A program made the translations under genes and the position numbers. The notes beneath the pieces were generated by a model. That model ran no database searches, was not told the DNA's origin, and worked only from the letters and a program-made list of their open reading frames with translations. From Owenia fusiformis (taxonomy: Eukaryota; Annelida; Polychaeta; Sabellida; Oweniidae), in NCBI GenBank assembly GCA_903813345.2, contig CAIIXF020000011.1:6722571-6786570 (forward strand): a stretch of DNA of 64,000 nucleotides, in the 5' to 3' direction. This document shows, piece after piece, positions 13,329 through 26,000 of the stretch; the stretch's first letter is position 1; the number at the start of each line of letters is the position of its first letter.

Positions 13329-14077
13329 TATAGAGCATAAGAGGTCTGAATGCAGGATAAGTTCCAGTAGTAGAAAGTTCTATATAGAATGTTATAATAC
13401 CAACATTACAGTATGTATGATTTATAGACATTACTGACCATTTATAGTTCCACTCTGAACCATTCCTCAGAATTAATATTCTAGAGTGGTTAGGTGAAAT
13501 CGGTCATGTTGTAAACATAAATAATACTCACACTCGTAATTCAGCTCAAGAAATTATTTGTGTGTTTACAAGTATGAACGAAAAAGCGAAATGTATAAAA
13601 GTGAATAAATGTCCAAGTAGACCAGCTTTTGAGGTATTACATCCTAATTCATGGTATTGACGTTGTTGAACATATTTTGGGTTATTATTGATTATGGTAT
13701 TACACAAAAATTAATTTAAGGGTGACATTTAATTTGGCAATTGGACATTGATATGGCCTAAAGCTGGCAGAGAGTTCAGCCATGTAATATTAGAACACAG
13801 CTTTCCCAAGGGAGTATGTGTAGTTATATGAATATATAATGAAATATGTGATACTTATTATGTTGGTCTGTTTCACTATAGCAACATCTCAGAAGTACCC
13901 TGAGTGCTGAAAGCCTAGTACTGGTGTAAAAGAAATTATGGTCCCCTTTCCTTATGGCCCTTACTGGCCCTGACTGTGTATAAATAATAAAGAAAAATAA
14001 TTGTAATTTGGTCATCATATAAATCAATGAGAGTAGGACCAAAATTGGATAGGACTACCTACCCTTTTACACCTGTA

Positions 14078-14263
14078 TAGTAAAACCTGTATATCTAAAC
14101 ACCTCTGTAATATGAACACCTCTCAATATGAACACTTTTTCTCGATCCCAATTTTCAGACCTCTCATTGACTCCCATGTTAAAGAACTTGAAATGTAAAC
14201 AATGTGCTAATCTGAACATTTTTAGTCAGTCCAAGTTGGATTCAGATTAGACAGGTTTCACTG
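14078..14263. mobile_element. pogo/Tigger-like MITE, 186 bp
   Basis: The left end TAGTAAAACCTGT and right end ACAGGTTTCACTG form an inverted repeat (CAGTGAAACCTGT-like), flanked by TA on both sides (14076-14077 and 14264-14265). The interior has repeats of the AATATGAACACCTCTC kind. CAGT(G/A)AAACC termini with TA duplication are typical of pogo/Tigger elements of the Tc1/mariner superfamily. Too short to encode a transposase. Confidence 0.75.
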
Positions 14264-14431
14264 TAATTATGTATATGGGGCTCTCTTTTCAAGAACAAAC
14301 TATTTAAACTATGATTTCATAGTATCTGTTCCTGGAAAGTAAGATGAATATAAAATGGTTAACTTATAAGTTATAAGAGATCTGTTATTTTTAGTTTATT
14401 TTTAGAATTTGTAGGATTTGATTTTATAATG

Positions 14432-14550
14432 TCACCACCGGAAGTGGTGACATATTTTTGTAATCTCCAACTATTTTTGAGGACGGTGGTCAGCATTTGG
14501 TGGTTAGGTGTTTGGTGGTCACTGTTTGTAACAAATGCCGAATGGTGACT
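14432..14550. repeat. TGG-rich repeat with GTCACCA/TGGTGAC ends
   Basis: It begins TGTCACCACCGGAAGTGGTG and ends GAATGGTGAC. It contains TTTGTAATCTCCAACTATTT and GTGGTCAGCATTTGGTGG, both shared with 53983-54130. Probably a small inverted-repeat element. Confidence 0.5.
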
Positions 14551-14894
14551 TTTTACATGTTAAATGCTTTGTTTTTCCAATGTTTCCCTTTATGCTTTGT
14601 TTGAACCAGTCTGATAAAAGATCATGTATTTTAGTTATAATGGAATAAAAAGGTTTTACATAGAAATTCTTGAAAATCTGACAAATGGGTCTGATATAAA
14701 AATAGAAGCTAGTTTTGCAGTAGCATGCATGTCTGATTAGAGTCAGTGTGGTAGGTTAGGGATAAGGTAGATATGTTACTGATTTATTGATAGAGGAAAA
14801 TAGTAAATATAGTATACCCAAACATATGTGAAACCCCCCCCCCCTCCGCACCCACCTCTAACAATGAACTCTTAATATAAGAATACATCTATTG

Positions 14895-15075
14895 TATACA
14901 TAGAAACTCTTTTATAAGAACACCTCTCGAGTGAACACTTTTTGATATATGATTACTCTTCCTTGGCTTGGGACCATTTATTTTCTCTGTTTCTCAGATA
15001 GGTCATTGAAATGTGAACACCTTTCAAATTATTTCTGAGTGATCTGATTCAAAGTGTTCGTATCTAAAGGATTTT
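14895..15075. mobile_element. Degraded pogo/Tigger-like MITE copy
   Basis: It shows the same internal pattern as the copy at 14078 (AAGAACACCTCTCGAGTGAACACTT on the left, split here by mutation, and AAAGTGTTCGTATCTAAAGG on the right), but the terminal CAGT...ACTG sequences are eroded. Confidence 0.5.
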
Positions 15076-15394
15076 ACGAAAATATGGAACTGATGGAGAT
15101 TCTCTTTTCATTGTCAGCGTGTTTGATGGATGACAGTGAGTAATTGGTTAAAATAGGTGAGTAATTGGTGAAAATGGGTGAGTAATGGGTGACTGAGGGT
15201 GGGGTGACATATCATTAGGTTTAAAGCACCCACCCAGATTCCGAGGCTACATTTTCAAACTTGACACATGATTAGTACCCACCCAAATTCTGAGAAACAA
15301 TATACCTGTTATGTTCCATCCTCTTAGAAGATGACTCCTATAATGAAAATATCAAGGCACAATCTCCATGAATGAAATATCGCAACAGGTACAT

Positions 15395-15545
15395 TTTAAA
15401 ACTCGTAAAAACAAGGAATATAGAGTAATTATCATGGAATGAAATATATGAATATGAAGAGGAAAGTCTAAATTGTATAGAATTGCAAAAAAATTAATGA
15501 GTTTATTCAAATTTTAGAGAGAAATGAAGTGAAATAAGCATGACA
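15395..15545 (+). repeat. Dispersed 150-170-bp repeat, copy
   Basis: Core GTCTAAATTGTATAGAATTG, then TTATTCAAATTTTAGAGAGA and an end AAATAAGCATGACA that may be the element terminus. Confidence 0.65.
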
Positions 15546-16305
15546 TTGGGAATTTTGATCATGACGTCTGCTAGGTCATAAGGTTGTCAGTTGTTTGTTT
15601 CACCTGGGGCATGATCTTGTCAGTACCCCTTTCAGATTTATCTTCCCCTGCTTTGATAAATTATGTCACATATTTCTAGAAAACTGATAATTTCTTTGCT
15701 GTGTTGATTGTGTCGGTGTTTATGTATCACTATGGGTGTTTATTCAGTTTTACAACTGTTGAGCGTGTGTTTGATTTTTGTAATTTGTTACTGTTTTGGA
15801 AGGTTTGTAAATCAGTCACATTCAATCTGTCTGAAGTCAGATCACATGTACCTGTGTCATACTTTGGCTCACTTTTGTATATTTGAAGTGTGTCTGAACA
15901 TGTGGGCTGTGTGCCTGGAACTTAGCCCCCAGAATAAGTAGTCATTTGAGTTGAACCCCTAATGCACAAAATCTAGCTCATATTGCCAAGATCTTGGGCA
16001 TTTAACCACATGTGAGCAGTGGAAGAAGGTAGGGGACAAAAAGGATGTAATATAAGAGAATGAAGTCTCATTCCCTCCTTTGAACTGAAATATTTACTGG
16101 TATGGAAAAATAAAAAAATTAAATCTGAGAAACTGAAAATGGAAGTTTATGTCCTCAAGGATTAGTGTAAAAACAAATATTTAGACATTTCACAAACTTC
16201 ATGTCACCACTCAAGCTTAAGCTTTAAAAGAGAAAATGAAATAGTACAGCCATAGTAATTAAGTCCATCATGGACTCCCTTATGTGAAAGATCCGTCAGC
16301 TCATG

Positions 16306-16455
16306 ACTATTTCACTCCATTTCTCTCTAAAATTTGAATGAACTACCAGATTTTTTTGCATTTCTATACAATTAAGAGTGTTAACTACATGCCTGTTTTA
16401 TTTATTCCTTGCTGATTCCACTCTTTTATACTCTAATTTGCATTTGAAAACATGC
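16306..16455 (-). repeat. Dispersed 150-170-bp repeat, copy
   Basis: Reverse orientation: CCATTTCTCTCTAAAATTTG, then TTTCTATACAATTAAGAGTG and TTTATTCCTTGCTGATTCCA. Confidence 0.7.
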
Positions 16456-17701
16456 CCCTATGATGTTTCTGTCATGGATTAAAACAACATATTTAAGGAC
16501 ATTGGGTGATGACCAGAAGTTGATGTAGACATACTTATGCCCTTTGGTTACTGGATTATTTATACTTATATCTGATAATAATCAGATTTTGATGCAAAAT
16601 AGTTGGATAATGCTTTTGTATTTTGATCAAAAATCATATTTCTATCATCTTGTTAAGTCAAGTTGTTGATTGTTTTAAGTCAAATTAAACAAAATCATCA
16701 GGATTTTAAATATTTATCTTGGTGAATGGTTATAAACATTAAATAAACAAATATGATTTGACTGTAGCATTTCATATTTTCAAAGATGGAGAACTCAGGA
16801 CTTAGCAGGAGGTTAAAAGCATTGTATACATGTCATCTACTTGATGTTTGATTGTAATCAACTCATGTTGTTTGAGTTCCCCAGCATCCTCATTTGACAT
16901 GTTATTTACATGTTCTTTCTGTTTTTGTTCTAAAATGTAAATTGTGGCCACCATAGTTGAGTGGACATGTCATGTACATATGTAAACATGCATCAACTGG
17001 TGAACTGCTGTGACATGTTAACAGACATCAGATATTTTAATGGGTGATGATTGTCTGATTGATTCAGTTCATTATTTGATTGCAGTCTGCTGGCTGAAGG
17101 TTTGATTTGTAGAAAATGTTTTATTGTCAATTGAAAGATGGCAGCACTGTTTAAAATAAAAAAACACTGATGTTTCATGATTGAGAATTTATTCTGATAC
17201 TCAGACCATCTCTGCCTTGCAAAGAATGATAACTTCTAGGGAGAATAATGCTTAAAAGTTCTGCATTGTTGTTGTCTTGTGTGTGATGCTGTTCATGTGG
17301 GCATGCACCACATCGGGCATCACATAATCTTGTCATCATTGATAAATTGAAGTTTTTACAGATGCACGAGCAGGCTAGAGTGAAATATTTATCATTATGT
17401 GCCTTGTTGCCTCTTCATTCTTATGCGATTATGTATACCATTGATAATTTTTGGTACATCTTATAAAATGGTGTCTAGTATTGTATACTCTGCCCTAATG
17501 TTCGGTGTTACCAGTTTAGGAGAAAGACTGACTGGGACCCATTTTGAAGTTATGGCTCCAGAAATCGATTGTATATTTGGAAAGTGAGTGATGTCAATCT
17601 GAGAAAAAACAATTGATTTATGGATGATCCATTATGCCATACAATCATTACAATGTTTGGAGAAATAGATCCTTGATCAGTATTGTTAAAAAGATATGTA
17701 T

Positions 17702-17820
17702 CAGAGACGGATCCAGGAACCAACAAGGGGGGGCATATTTGTAGTGTGGGAAATTTTTTTGGGCCCCTAAAACCCAAAATTTTGAAAATTTAAGGCGCAT
17801 TTTTTTCTGGGCCCACCCAT
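17702..17820. mobile_element. Truncated GCGGATC-family MITE
   Basis: The left end CAGAGACGGATCCAGGAACC is followed by AACAAGGGGGGG, complementary in layout to the right end of the copy at 18731. The right end is missing. Confidence 0.6.
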
Positions 17821-18307
17821 GCTTTGTAGTTTATCTGGCATTTATTGCAGTAGTGCTTTACTTTATTCTCCCCATGCTTATTATCTAAATTCTTTCATTC
17901 ACATAATAACAGAACATAATTGTGAACTTGAAAACAACCTTACCGATAACTACCACCTTTGTGGCTTGTCATGGATCACGTGATCAAGATTGACCAATCA
18001 AATGTCAGTGATTTATAAATAAGGTAAGATGTTCCTGGGATACGTCTATAATGTGAGATTCAGCCAGACACCTTGGAACTGGTCAACTTGCATAATTGTT
18101 ACTAGAACTTACCCAACCAAAGATGGCTGATGTGAATTTCTAAATCATCTCAAAATTCAGAAGCATTACTTTTCATAATAAACAGAAAAATCGCAAACAT
18201 TTTATGAATATTGTAAGACTATTGGCAGAATTATCTGTTGTTTTTGGCTTGTATCAAGGAGAGCAGACACTCTAACTAATCCCAGAAAACAATATGAAAT
18301 CTACCTG

Positions 18308-18478
18308 CAGACTCGTAGCCAGGATTTGCTAAGGGGGGTTCACTTTAAAAAAAAATCCAGGGGGGGTTCACTTGTGACAATTTTGGTCAAAAATGGCCAA
18401 AATCACCTAAAAAGTGCTCAGAATGGTGAAAAATTACATGATTTTGAAAGATTTTTTGGTCAGGGGGCACTGGGCCTG
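18308..18478. mobile_element. G-tract MITE copy with 5-bp target duplication ACCTG
   Basis: The left end is CAGACTCGTAGCCAGG and the right end CACTGGGCCTG, with ACCTG directly repeated at 18303-18307 and 18479-18483. The right TIR is shortened by an internal deletion. Confidence 0.85.
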
Positions 18479-18730
18479 ACCTGTTTCATTAGATAAACAC
18501 CATGAAGCTCCTTGTCTAGTCTAGCTACAAGCCTCTGTGACCCCCCCCCTCTACTGACTAAACACCTTCTCACACAGAGTAGCTTGTGCTAGACTACTCA
18601 TTTTCATTGTAAGGTTGGTTGTAAGGTATGTTGTGTTGAGATTCCATGGAGAATTTATCCAGAAGCTAGTAATTGTCATTATATACTGTAGCTAGAGCTC
18701 TCTTCAGTGGAAAAATCAAACTATAAAACC

Positions 18731-18933
18731 CACTGGCGGATCTGGGGGAGGGCAAAAAAGCCTTAAGGCCCTGAAACATTGGCTTTTTTGGTCATTACTG
18801 GGCCTTTAAGGCCTTATTTCTTAATTTCAGGCCTAATTATTGGGGAAAAATTTCAAAATTTGGGCCCACTTTGGGGTTTTAGGGGCCAAAAATTTGCCCC
18901 CCCCCCCCTTGTTGGTTCCCAGATCCGCTCCTG
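18731..18933. mobile_element. GCGGATC-family MITE with 5-bp target duplication AAACC
   Basis: 203 bp. The left end CACTGGCGGATCTGGG and right end CCCAGATCCGCTCCTG form an inverted repeat. AAACC flanks both sides (18726-18730 and 18934-18938). It has a long C tract next to the right end. No coding capacity. Confidence 0.75.
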
Positions 18934-19154
18934 AAACCTAATCTGAATGCCACATTCAAGAAAAAATCATGCAGTGTTACATACTTCAGTTGATAAATTC
19001 ATGGATATCTTTGCACAAGTCTTGTTTTTCTTATTAAGATTTTAAATAAACTTTGATTTTTTGTTACCTCTATCTTGGTGGTCCTAATCTACTTTATTCT
19101 ATACAAATCAGACCAATTTGTTTTTCTAGAATTTCTACATGTTATTTCCAAATA

Positions 19155-19329
19155 CAGTGAAACCTGTTAAGTGGAACACCTCTTAAAATGCAACACCTCT
19201 GTTAATAAAACACTTTAAAGACCTGTTGCTTATTAACTTAATGTAAAATGAACCTCTGTAAGTAGAGCACCTCCCAAGTGGAACACTATTTTGTGGTACC
19301 ACATATGTTACACTATATAGGTTTTACTG
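19155..19329. mobile_element. pogo/Tigger-like MITE, 175 bp
   Basis: The left end CAGTGAAACCTGTTAAG and right end ATATAGGTTTTACTG are inverted repeats. TA precedes the left end; the right flank is TG, probably a mutated TA. The interior has GGAACACCTCTTAAAATG-type direct repeats like the other copies. Confidence 0.75.
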
Positions 19330-19736
19330 TGTTTAAAACTTGAACCCTTGATATTTATCTGTAGCCAGTGAGTAATGAAATCTTGTTATCCTAATACACC
19401 TGTACCAGTGTTTCTTGTTTAATTGGCGAAATAATGATACCCTTGCTTCTTAAGAGTCCCAAAAACATAAGAGATTTCAAATTAAAAACGCCCAGTTGGT
19501 TATTTACATACAAAGTGATATTGTTCATATTTTAGCAAATTATCAAAATCTAGGAAATGAATTAGATTAATTTATTTATTTTAATAATGATTTTATTTAT
19601 ATTTTAATTAGAAGGGGAATTTTGTGGTGAGGATATCTTGCTTTCTTGAAACTTGGCTTCGCAGACCAGATTGGCGATAAGTGAATTAGTTTCTGGAACA
19701 TACAGTGTACTCTTCCATTAAATTTTATTGAGGATC

Positions 19737-19870
19737 CTGGTTTTGAAAACTGAAATACTGCCGAAAATGCTGGAATGAACAAGGAATCAAATAGACAAAA
19801 TTGAAGGTTATATTCTAAATTGTAAAGAAATTCGAAAATTAGACATTTCATTGAATTACTATATCTGAGA
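19737..19870 (+). repeat. Dispersed 150-170-bp repeat, copy
   Basis: Diverged copy: GAACAAGGAATCAAATAGAC, TTCTAAATTGTAAAGAAATT, then an eroded GAGAGAATT end. Confidence 0.5.
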
Positions 19871-20773
19871 GAATTGGTGTAAAATTACACAACCATGCAG
19901 CGTAATAATTAGAGCCAAGGTTTAGCCAGAATAACAACCATCAAGAACTTTGCATTTCGGACTTGGACGTCATATGCTATTATACGAAGTGATCTTTGTA
20001 AATTATTTCCATGGCATGTTATAGTTTGGGATAATTATACCTCAAAGAAAATGGACTTAATTTAATTATTATTGACCGAGTGTTATTCTAGTCAGTACAG
20101 TGGAGAATTTGAACGTATTATTATCTCTATATCAACACAATTAAACAGTTGGAATATGAATGAAAAATGATTGGCTCGCAGACTAAATACCAATCGCTAA
20201 GCTAAGAATCATGTTCAGGAACAATGATCATCTAAATATGGCCAATTTTCCTGCAAGGCAGAAATCACTTTTAGAATCTGACAATCGGGGATTATTCGAT
20301 ATCAAGAAATAAATATTTAAGTGAATGGAGATCTATCTGCAGTTTTAGGAGATGTTAATCCCAGAAATGTATACTTTCTACGTTAATCATTTTGAGTTTT
20401 TGATTCTTGATTGAATTCAAGAGTTTTGTAAGATTTGCTATTTTCAGCAGATAATTATCAAAAGGTATTTTTAATGGCATTTGTGAAGATTATACACAAA
20501 GGATTAGTTGTTCTCAAAGAATGCGATAATTTACCTTACTATCGTAGGGAATAACAAAGATCTACAGAGTCTCAGGAAATTGAGAAAATTGAGAACATTA
20601 TAACATCAAGTATATATGTTTATTCATGTTATGTCAAAAAATCTAGGTATTCTGTGAAATATTTGAGAAAGAAAACTGATTTTTTTGACCCATAAGAAAT
20701 ATATTGAAAGAGTAATGGCTAAAGTATCTTACCTGGAATATTTTCAATGAATAAAATCTCACGACCGTTGTGT

Positions 20774-20925
20774 TTTAAAATGCAAAATTGAGTGGAAATT
20801 AGTGGAATCAGCAAGGAATAAAGTATACAGGCATGTTGTGAACACTCTAAATTGCTTAGAAATGAAAGAAAATCAGACACTTTTTTCAAATTTTAGAGAG
20901 AAACTGAGTGAAAAAGGCTAGATTG
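20774..20925 (+). repeat. Dispersed 150-170-bp repeat, copy
   Basis: GTTTTAAAATGCAAAATTGA at the left, CACTCTAAATTGCTTAGAAA in the middle, TCAAATTTTAGAGAGAAACT at the right. Confidence 0.75.
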
Positions 20926-21190
20926 GGTCACCAATTTGAGCAAGGCTACATTGGATTGGTGTAGGAAGAATGCTAGCTAGGATTGCAAGGCGAGTTCCAT
21001 AGATTTCACTAAACTTGAATTCTCATTTTTCAGAAATATAAGACTGAGCAATTATGGGTTATTGATTTTTATAAGCAACCTGTCACATTTAAGATAATAT
21101 TCATGCCATATTTTTTTCTGGAATTAATGAGTTCTAATTTGGATTATTGGATATTTTTTTCTGGGTGAAAAGGAGGAAAAATGACAGGAT

Positions 21191-21366
21191 TACCCTTTAA
21201 ATTCTTTCTTCGTCACTTCTTAAAAGAGAGCTTCGTCTTCACTTTGTAATGATTTATTACCCTGGCTGTCACAGGCACTAGTCATGGGACAGAGCTGCTA
21301 AACTGTATAACATAGTCTATACTCGGCAGAGGGTTAAGTTTATAACTAGACTCTGCATGCAGGGTA
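21191..21366. mobile_element. TACCCT-ended MITE
   Basis: 176 bp from TACCCTTTAAATTCTTTC to GACTCTGCATGCAGGGTA. It shares TTAAAAGAGAGCTTCGTC with the complement of 47160-47185, and the right end matches the complement of 46822-46845, so it is a shorter version of the 46822 element in the opposite orientation. Confidence 0.7.
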
Positions 21367-21857
21367 GGGTAGGATGCACATCAAGATGAATATTTTGAGA
21401 AATGAAAAAGTCATGTTAAGTTCTCATTTATGTATCAGTCACTGAACTTTTTATTTGGACAACATTTCAACATTATGTCTAGTGTATCAATCATTTTTTG
21501 CTGATTAGAGGGTTTGATTTACGTTCATTTGTCTCAGTTACATACACATAGCTCTTAATTTAAACAAGAATAACTTTCTTGACTGCAAATTGTTATGGCA
21601 ACCCTGAGATATAAACATACATTTTATATCTGCCAAAAAATTGAATTAGAATAACAAATGTGATGAAAATATGCATCAAATAACATAATTGATTTTAATT
21701 AACACTTAAAAACGTCATAGAATACAGCATAGTCAGAATAATATTTTGCAATTATTTTAAAGTTTTTATAAGGGTAAGTTAGATTACTGGCATTTATCCC
21801 TCTATTGAGTGTATTGATCAATTGACAATCCCTTGGATAAAATTCCACAGAGGGCAG

Positions 21858-22005
21858 AGTATAAAAGAAAATTCACACAAAAAGAGTGAAATTTCCAAAG
21901 AATAAAGTAATCAGGGATGTAGCTGATAGTCTTATTTATATTTAAATGCCAGAGCTTGTTTAGCTTCTTCAGTTTTTAGAGAGAAATAGTGAGAAATAAG
22001 GATAA
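21858..22005 (+). repeat. Dispersed 150-170-bp repeat, copy
   Basis: CCAAAGAATAAAGTAATCAG on the left and CAGTTTTTAGAGAGAAATAG on the right; the middle is poorly conserved. Confidence 0.5.
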
Positions 22006-22953
22006 ACAGAGAGGAATTTTGAGAACAGGGATAAATGTATCAGAGGAAGAGTTGGAATCAACTAAGGGGCCAGATCAAGATTTCAATTTCAATTTTTGTT
22101 GTTGCAGATCATACTACAATAGAAAAGATGTCTTCATGGCTTAGAAATGTTCATGAGGCTTGGTTTTGAAAATTAAGTTCATAATCTAACAAGTAATCAT
22201 GTTAAAAGTAGGGAAGATGTCATATTACAAGGCATTACTATTTTTTGAGATGTCCCCCATTTTGACCAGTGTTGGTTAAGTATTTGATTGATACGATTGT
22301 AATTGCTTCCACTTTGATGTTAATCTTCGACTGATGATTTCAAGCTTTCTATCTTCATCAGGAATTTTCTCAAAATATTTTGTGATTCTAGTTTAGAGCA
22401 GATCAGTGATTTTTCAGTATTTCAGTCTGAATCTCTGCTATAGATATTTTTAATAATTCAGTAGTCATTAAAATCAGATTTTTATGACACATCGAGAAAT
22501 CTTGATTCTATTTTTTGTTTTCTGTGCACTCTTGGAATAAGAGAATTCTCATTCATTGTATTTTCTATTCAAGGAGTACGATTTAATGATTGCGATTATG
22601 ATTTTACTCATGAAATGAATGCTATATACAATAAGAAAGGGCCGTGATCTCATAATATAATACACAAAGTGTCTGAATAAAAAACAGGAGATGACATGCA
22701 AATGTCTTACACATATCGCAGAACATTGACAATGAAACTGCCAGCTCGTACTACAAAATTAATAATTAAAGCCATGAATTGACACATTCATGAATCGGAT
22801 ATATCTAACTCCAGCACAAATTATGAATTTAATAAGAACGAACAATTACGACAAAGCAATATACAATTCAACGAAACGAAACAATAGTAACAGTAAAAAT
22901 ACTATCGTGCAGATTTTTTTCGATACTGGATTATTGATAGTCGCCGTGACTTG

Positions 22954-22956
22954 TAG
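22954..22956 (+). promoter_or_regulatory. In-frame stop defining the NAV start codon
   Basis: TAG at 22954-22956 is in the same frame as the ATG at 22978, with seven codons between, none of them ATG. It rules out N-terminal extension within this exon and supports 22978 as the start, unless an acceptor lies in the short gap; none is convincing. Confidence 0.7.
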
Positions 22957-22977
22957 TTTGGAATTATAAAAGTTAAG

Positions 22978-23076
22978 ATGATATCACGGAAGGTATTGTG
23001 GCCTCTGGTACAGAGAAGTATGTCTGCGCCCGCAGGAGGCGTCTCGGGAATGATAAATGATCGATTCAAACTAAAG
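22978..23076 (+). CDS. NAV2: NAV coding exon 1, start codon and N-terminal leader (residues 1-33)
   Basis: The exon encodes 33 residues, beginning MISRKVLWPLVQRS and ending NDRFKLK, and stops at a strong donor (AAG|GTAAGT). The phase-0 junction joins LK to IYTDWANHYL, as in vertebrate NAV2, where the CH domain begins right after a lysine. The ATG at 22978 has A at -3, and the same frame is closed by TAG at 22954-22956, which supports this as the start. A second in-frame ATG (Met15) could be an alternative start. The leader sequence itself is not one I recognise. No cap site or TATA box is visible, so the 5' UTR and any upstream non-coding exons are unknown. Confidence 0.75.
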
Positions 23077-26000
23077 GTAAGTGAATGTGTAAGAATTGAT
23101 ATATATACATACACATACGTGAAATTCACTCGCTTCGTTTTGAAAAAAATTAGTGAAAAAAGCGAGAGGAGAGAGAACCAGCGAGGAATTGGAACATGAT
23201 TTGCATAAACACATGTAAGAGGGATTATATATTGGAAACAATGAATCATTTCACAAAGCAATATTTTTTCATCTTGTCAGCTCACCTTTGTTAATAATTG
23301 AGGCAGGAATTACACAGACAGGTGAGGTAATATATAAAAAAATTTGCATGTGTTTAAGACAATGATTCAGTTTATGAAAGTATATTTTTTTCTTTTTCGA
23401 TATGAAACATATGTATGAGAACAGTATATATGATGGTTTTGAACTCTGATTTGACTTTTTTTGAATTGTTGACATTGAGAGGTACCTGGTCATATAGAGG
23501 TTTTCTCTTGGAATAAAACTCTGGACCCCCACCCCTCCCCTATTGTCTATTTCACTATAGATTATGTTTGGAGGGGTGGGGTAACAATACATTGTAGTTT
23601 TGATTTTGCCTCTTAAAAGAGAGCTTCATATACCCAATATATAAGACTATGACACTCATGCTAGGGTGACTAATAGAGTTTTTGCATATTGAACAATGTT
23701 GTATCTACAAATACATGTAATAATCATCGATAAAATTTGCGGAATAGGGGCTTATTTTTATTGGTGTCGCAATTAACATAGAAAAAATATCTATAGAATA
23801 GTGAAATGGGGTAAAGTGTCAAAATAAGTTTTCATATAGAGGAAAAAATGTTTAGTTCAGCTGTCAGTCTTATTAATCAATGTAATTCACATGTACTTGT
23901 TGGCATTTCGAAGACATTTCTTCAATTTTGCATGCTTTCATCAATTCATTTATCAAACATAATTGCACTGCATAGCTCAGGGAATATATAAGGCTGGCGC
24001 TGGCAAGAATTGTCTATGGTTCTAGCCAGGATAAAGATACCACTTCTTCAACTCGACAATGGGAAGAACTGCTCTACCTAAGTGACTAATATGTCATGAT
24101 ATGACATCTAAAGAGTCGATAAAAGATATATATAGCAAACCGAACTCCCTAACACGAAACCTCGTGGCAGAACTCAACTTGATTTTCAAGATTCAGCTAT
24201 CAGAATCCTATTAATCTTGCCATCCATGGCGCAGTGATCTCAATTGAAACAGAATCAATAGAGTAATTTCTTAATTGGGGGCTGGTTTGTGTCCCTTATA
24301 ATCCCAGTCTATTAGGACAGATTATTGCACTTTCTAAAATTTAAGGCTCGATGATCAGAGATTTCATGGAATTTCCCATTTTTTCCTGGTCTTTTTTCAG
24401 TCATGTTTGATGGATTATAGAAATTATTAGGTTGTGATTCCTGACCTAGAAATTGTGTAGTATACATATGAAATTATAGAGAAAATTATGATAAGTCAGC
24501 GTTATTATGAATACATACGGGGGGGGGAATGAGTCATACTACACTGACCTGTTTATTGTATTTAGGCAGAACCCATCTTTGTGTGCTCTGGTCCTAGTAC
24601 ATCAAGTATTGGCATGTGCAGATGAGAGCATTGTTTAAGCCTCATTGTGTGATTCAACAGATTTTCGTTCCAGTCAAAATTTACATTTTGTTTCAGATTT
24701 AGTAAATCTATAAAAAAGATGTGACAATAAATATGTAAATAAATATGTAAATAAATATTAACTGTCACATCTATCTTATAAATGATTTTATTTGCTATGT
24801 ACATATTTTGTGATTTTTTAAAATGTATATGTTACAAATCATTTGACATATGTAACTGTTACAGATCTGCTTATGGTATACATGTATGTTACTCTTCTGC
24901 ATTGATATATTTTTGTGTAACACATACAGCATCCATTTATGTTTCAGATCTACATTCAACATACATGTATTCAATTTGTGAAAAACACTACATTTCTGTA
25001 TGTTATATTAACGTGTTACACTTACATTTGATACATTTTGTGTTATACACATTTGATATATTTTGTGTTACACTTCTCCATTTGGTATATTCTGTGTTAC
25101 AACTCTACATTTCATATATTTGTGTGTTACAGATCTACACAGACTGGGCCAACCACTACTTAGAGAAGGCGAGAAGTAAGCAGACAATTCGCGATCTCCA
25201 GCATGACGTCAATGATGGCGTTCTACTTGCCATCATTATTGAAGCCGTCAGTAAGTAACATACACACATACATCAGACTTTCACACAGTACTATCAGTCA
25301 AAATTGAAAACACAAAATTATTGGAATTTTTTAAAATAATTTTAACACGGTAAAAGTAAATAGACTGCCAATACTCAAAGCTATATATAGAGGTACACAT
25401 CCTCCTAAGCAGGTGTCCAGAATCCGTACCTCCTTCTTCCCCCCTGCTATAACCAATTTGGAAACGCACGATTAAACTGAATCACATGATCTAATTATGC
25501 GCAATGATTTATACTTGATTTCTGTCGCAGTGTTGCGATAGCCAATCAGATTGCGAGTTCTTAATCGAGGAAATGCTAACTGCTTATCGCAGGGGGTAAA
25601 AAGAAAGAATATATTCTGGATTTTGAAGCCCTGTGATCGGAGGATGTGAGGTACAAGAAAAGCAGATATTCCTCTAAAATAAATCAGGAGCTTCAACTGC
25701 CATCTTTATGAAAGATAAAATAGTTTTCTGTAAATGAGTTTTACAGCCATGAACAGACATTTTCAATATTAGAACATTTACATGTTTGGTGATGTTATAT
25801 GAATCATTTGTTTTCCTTTGCAGCAAATGACAAAATACCTGCCATAAAACCAAAGCCAAGAACCTCTAGTCAAATGGTAAGTAAAGATTTTAACATAGAA
25901 ATGCTAGCTGATGGGACTGGATTCAAGGTGATTTGGAGTGAAGATGGAATGTTCTACATGGCTATGCACTTACACTCACTTATTACTGTCTCCCTTATCA

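Larger units (their letters stand above)
1..22977. other. Region upstream of NAV: repeats, no supported gene
   Basis: No open frame here shows a recognisable domain or conserved splice pattern. The longest (7810-8220, 136 codons) resembles nothing I know. Identified contents are the TIR element at 94-554, the minisatellite at 609-1495, MITEs at 2766-2888, 10976-11165, 12974-13139, 14078-14263, 17702-17820, 18308-18478, 18731-18933, 19155-19329 and 21191-21366, and several copies of the dispersed repeat of about 150-170 bp. Between these (for example 1560-2760, 2900-9020, 9200-10970, 11170-12060, 22010-22970) I see only AT-rich single-copy-looking DNA. Promoter and 5' UTR of NAV presumably lie in the last part but have no clear signature. 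Confidence 0.6.

Noticed and set aside
24782-25258. 158-codon open frame leading into the CH domain
   Set aside because: Only residues from 25133 on are conserved. The upstream part is AT-rich repeat with a clean acceptor at 25131-25132, and exon 1 at 22978-23076 joins in phase with the expected LK-IYTDW junction.
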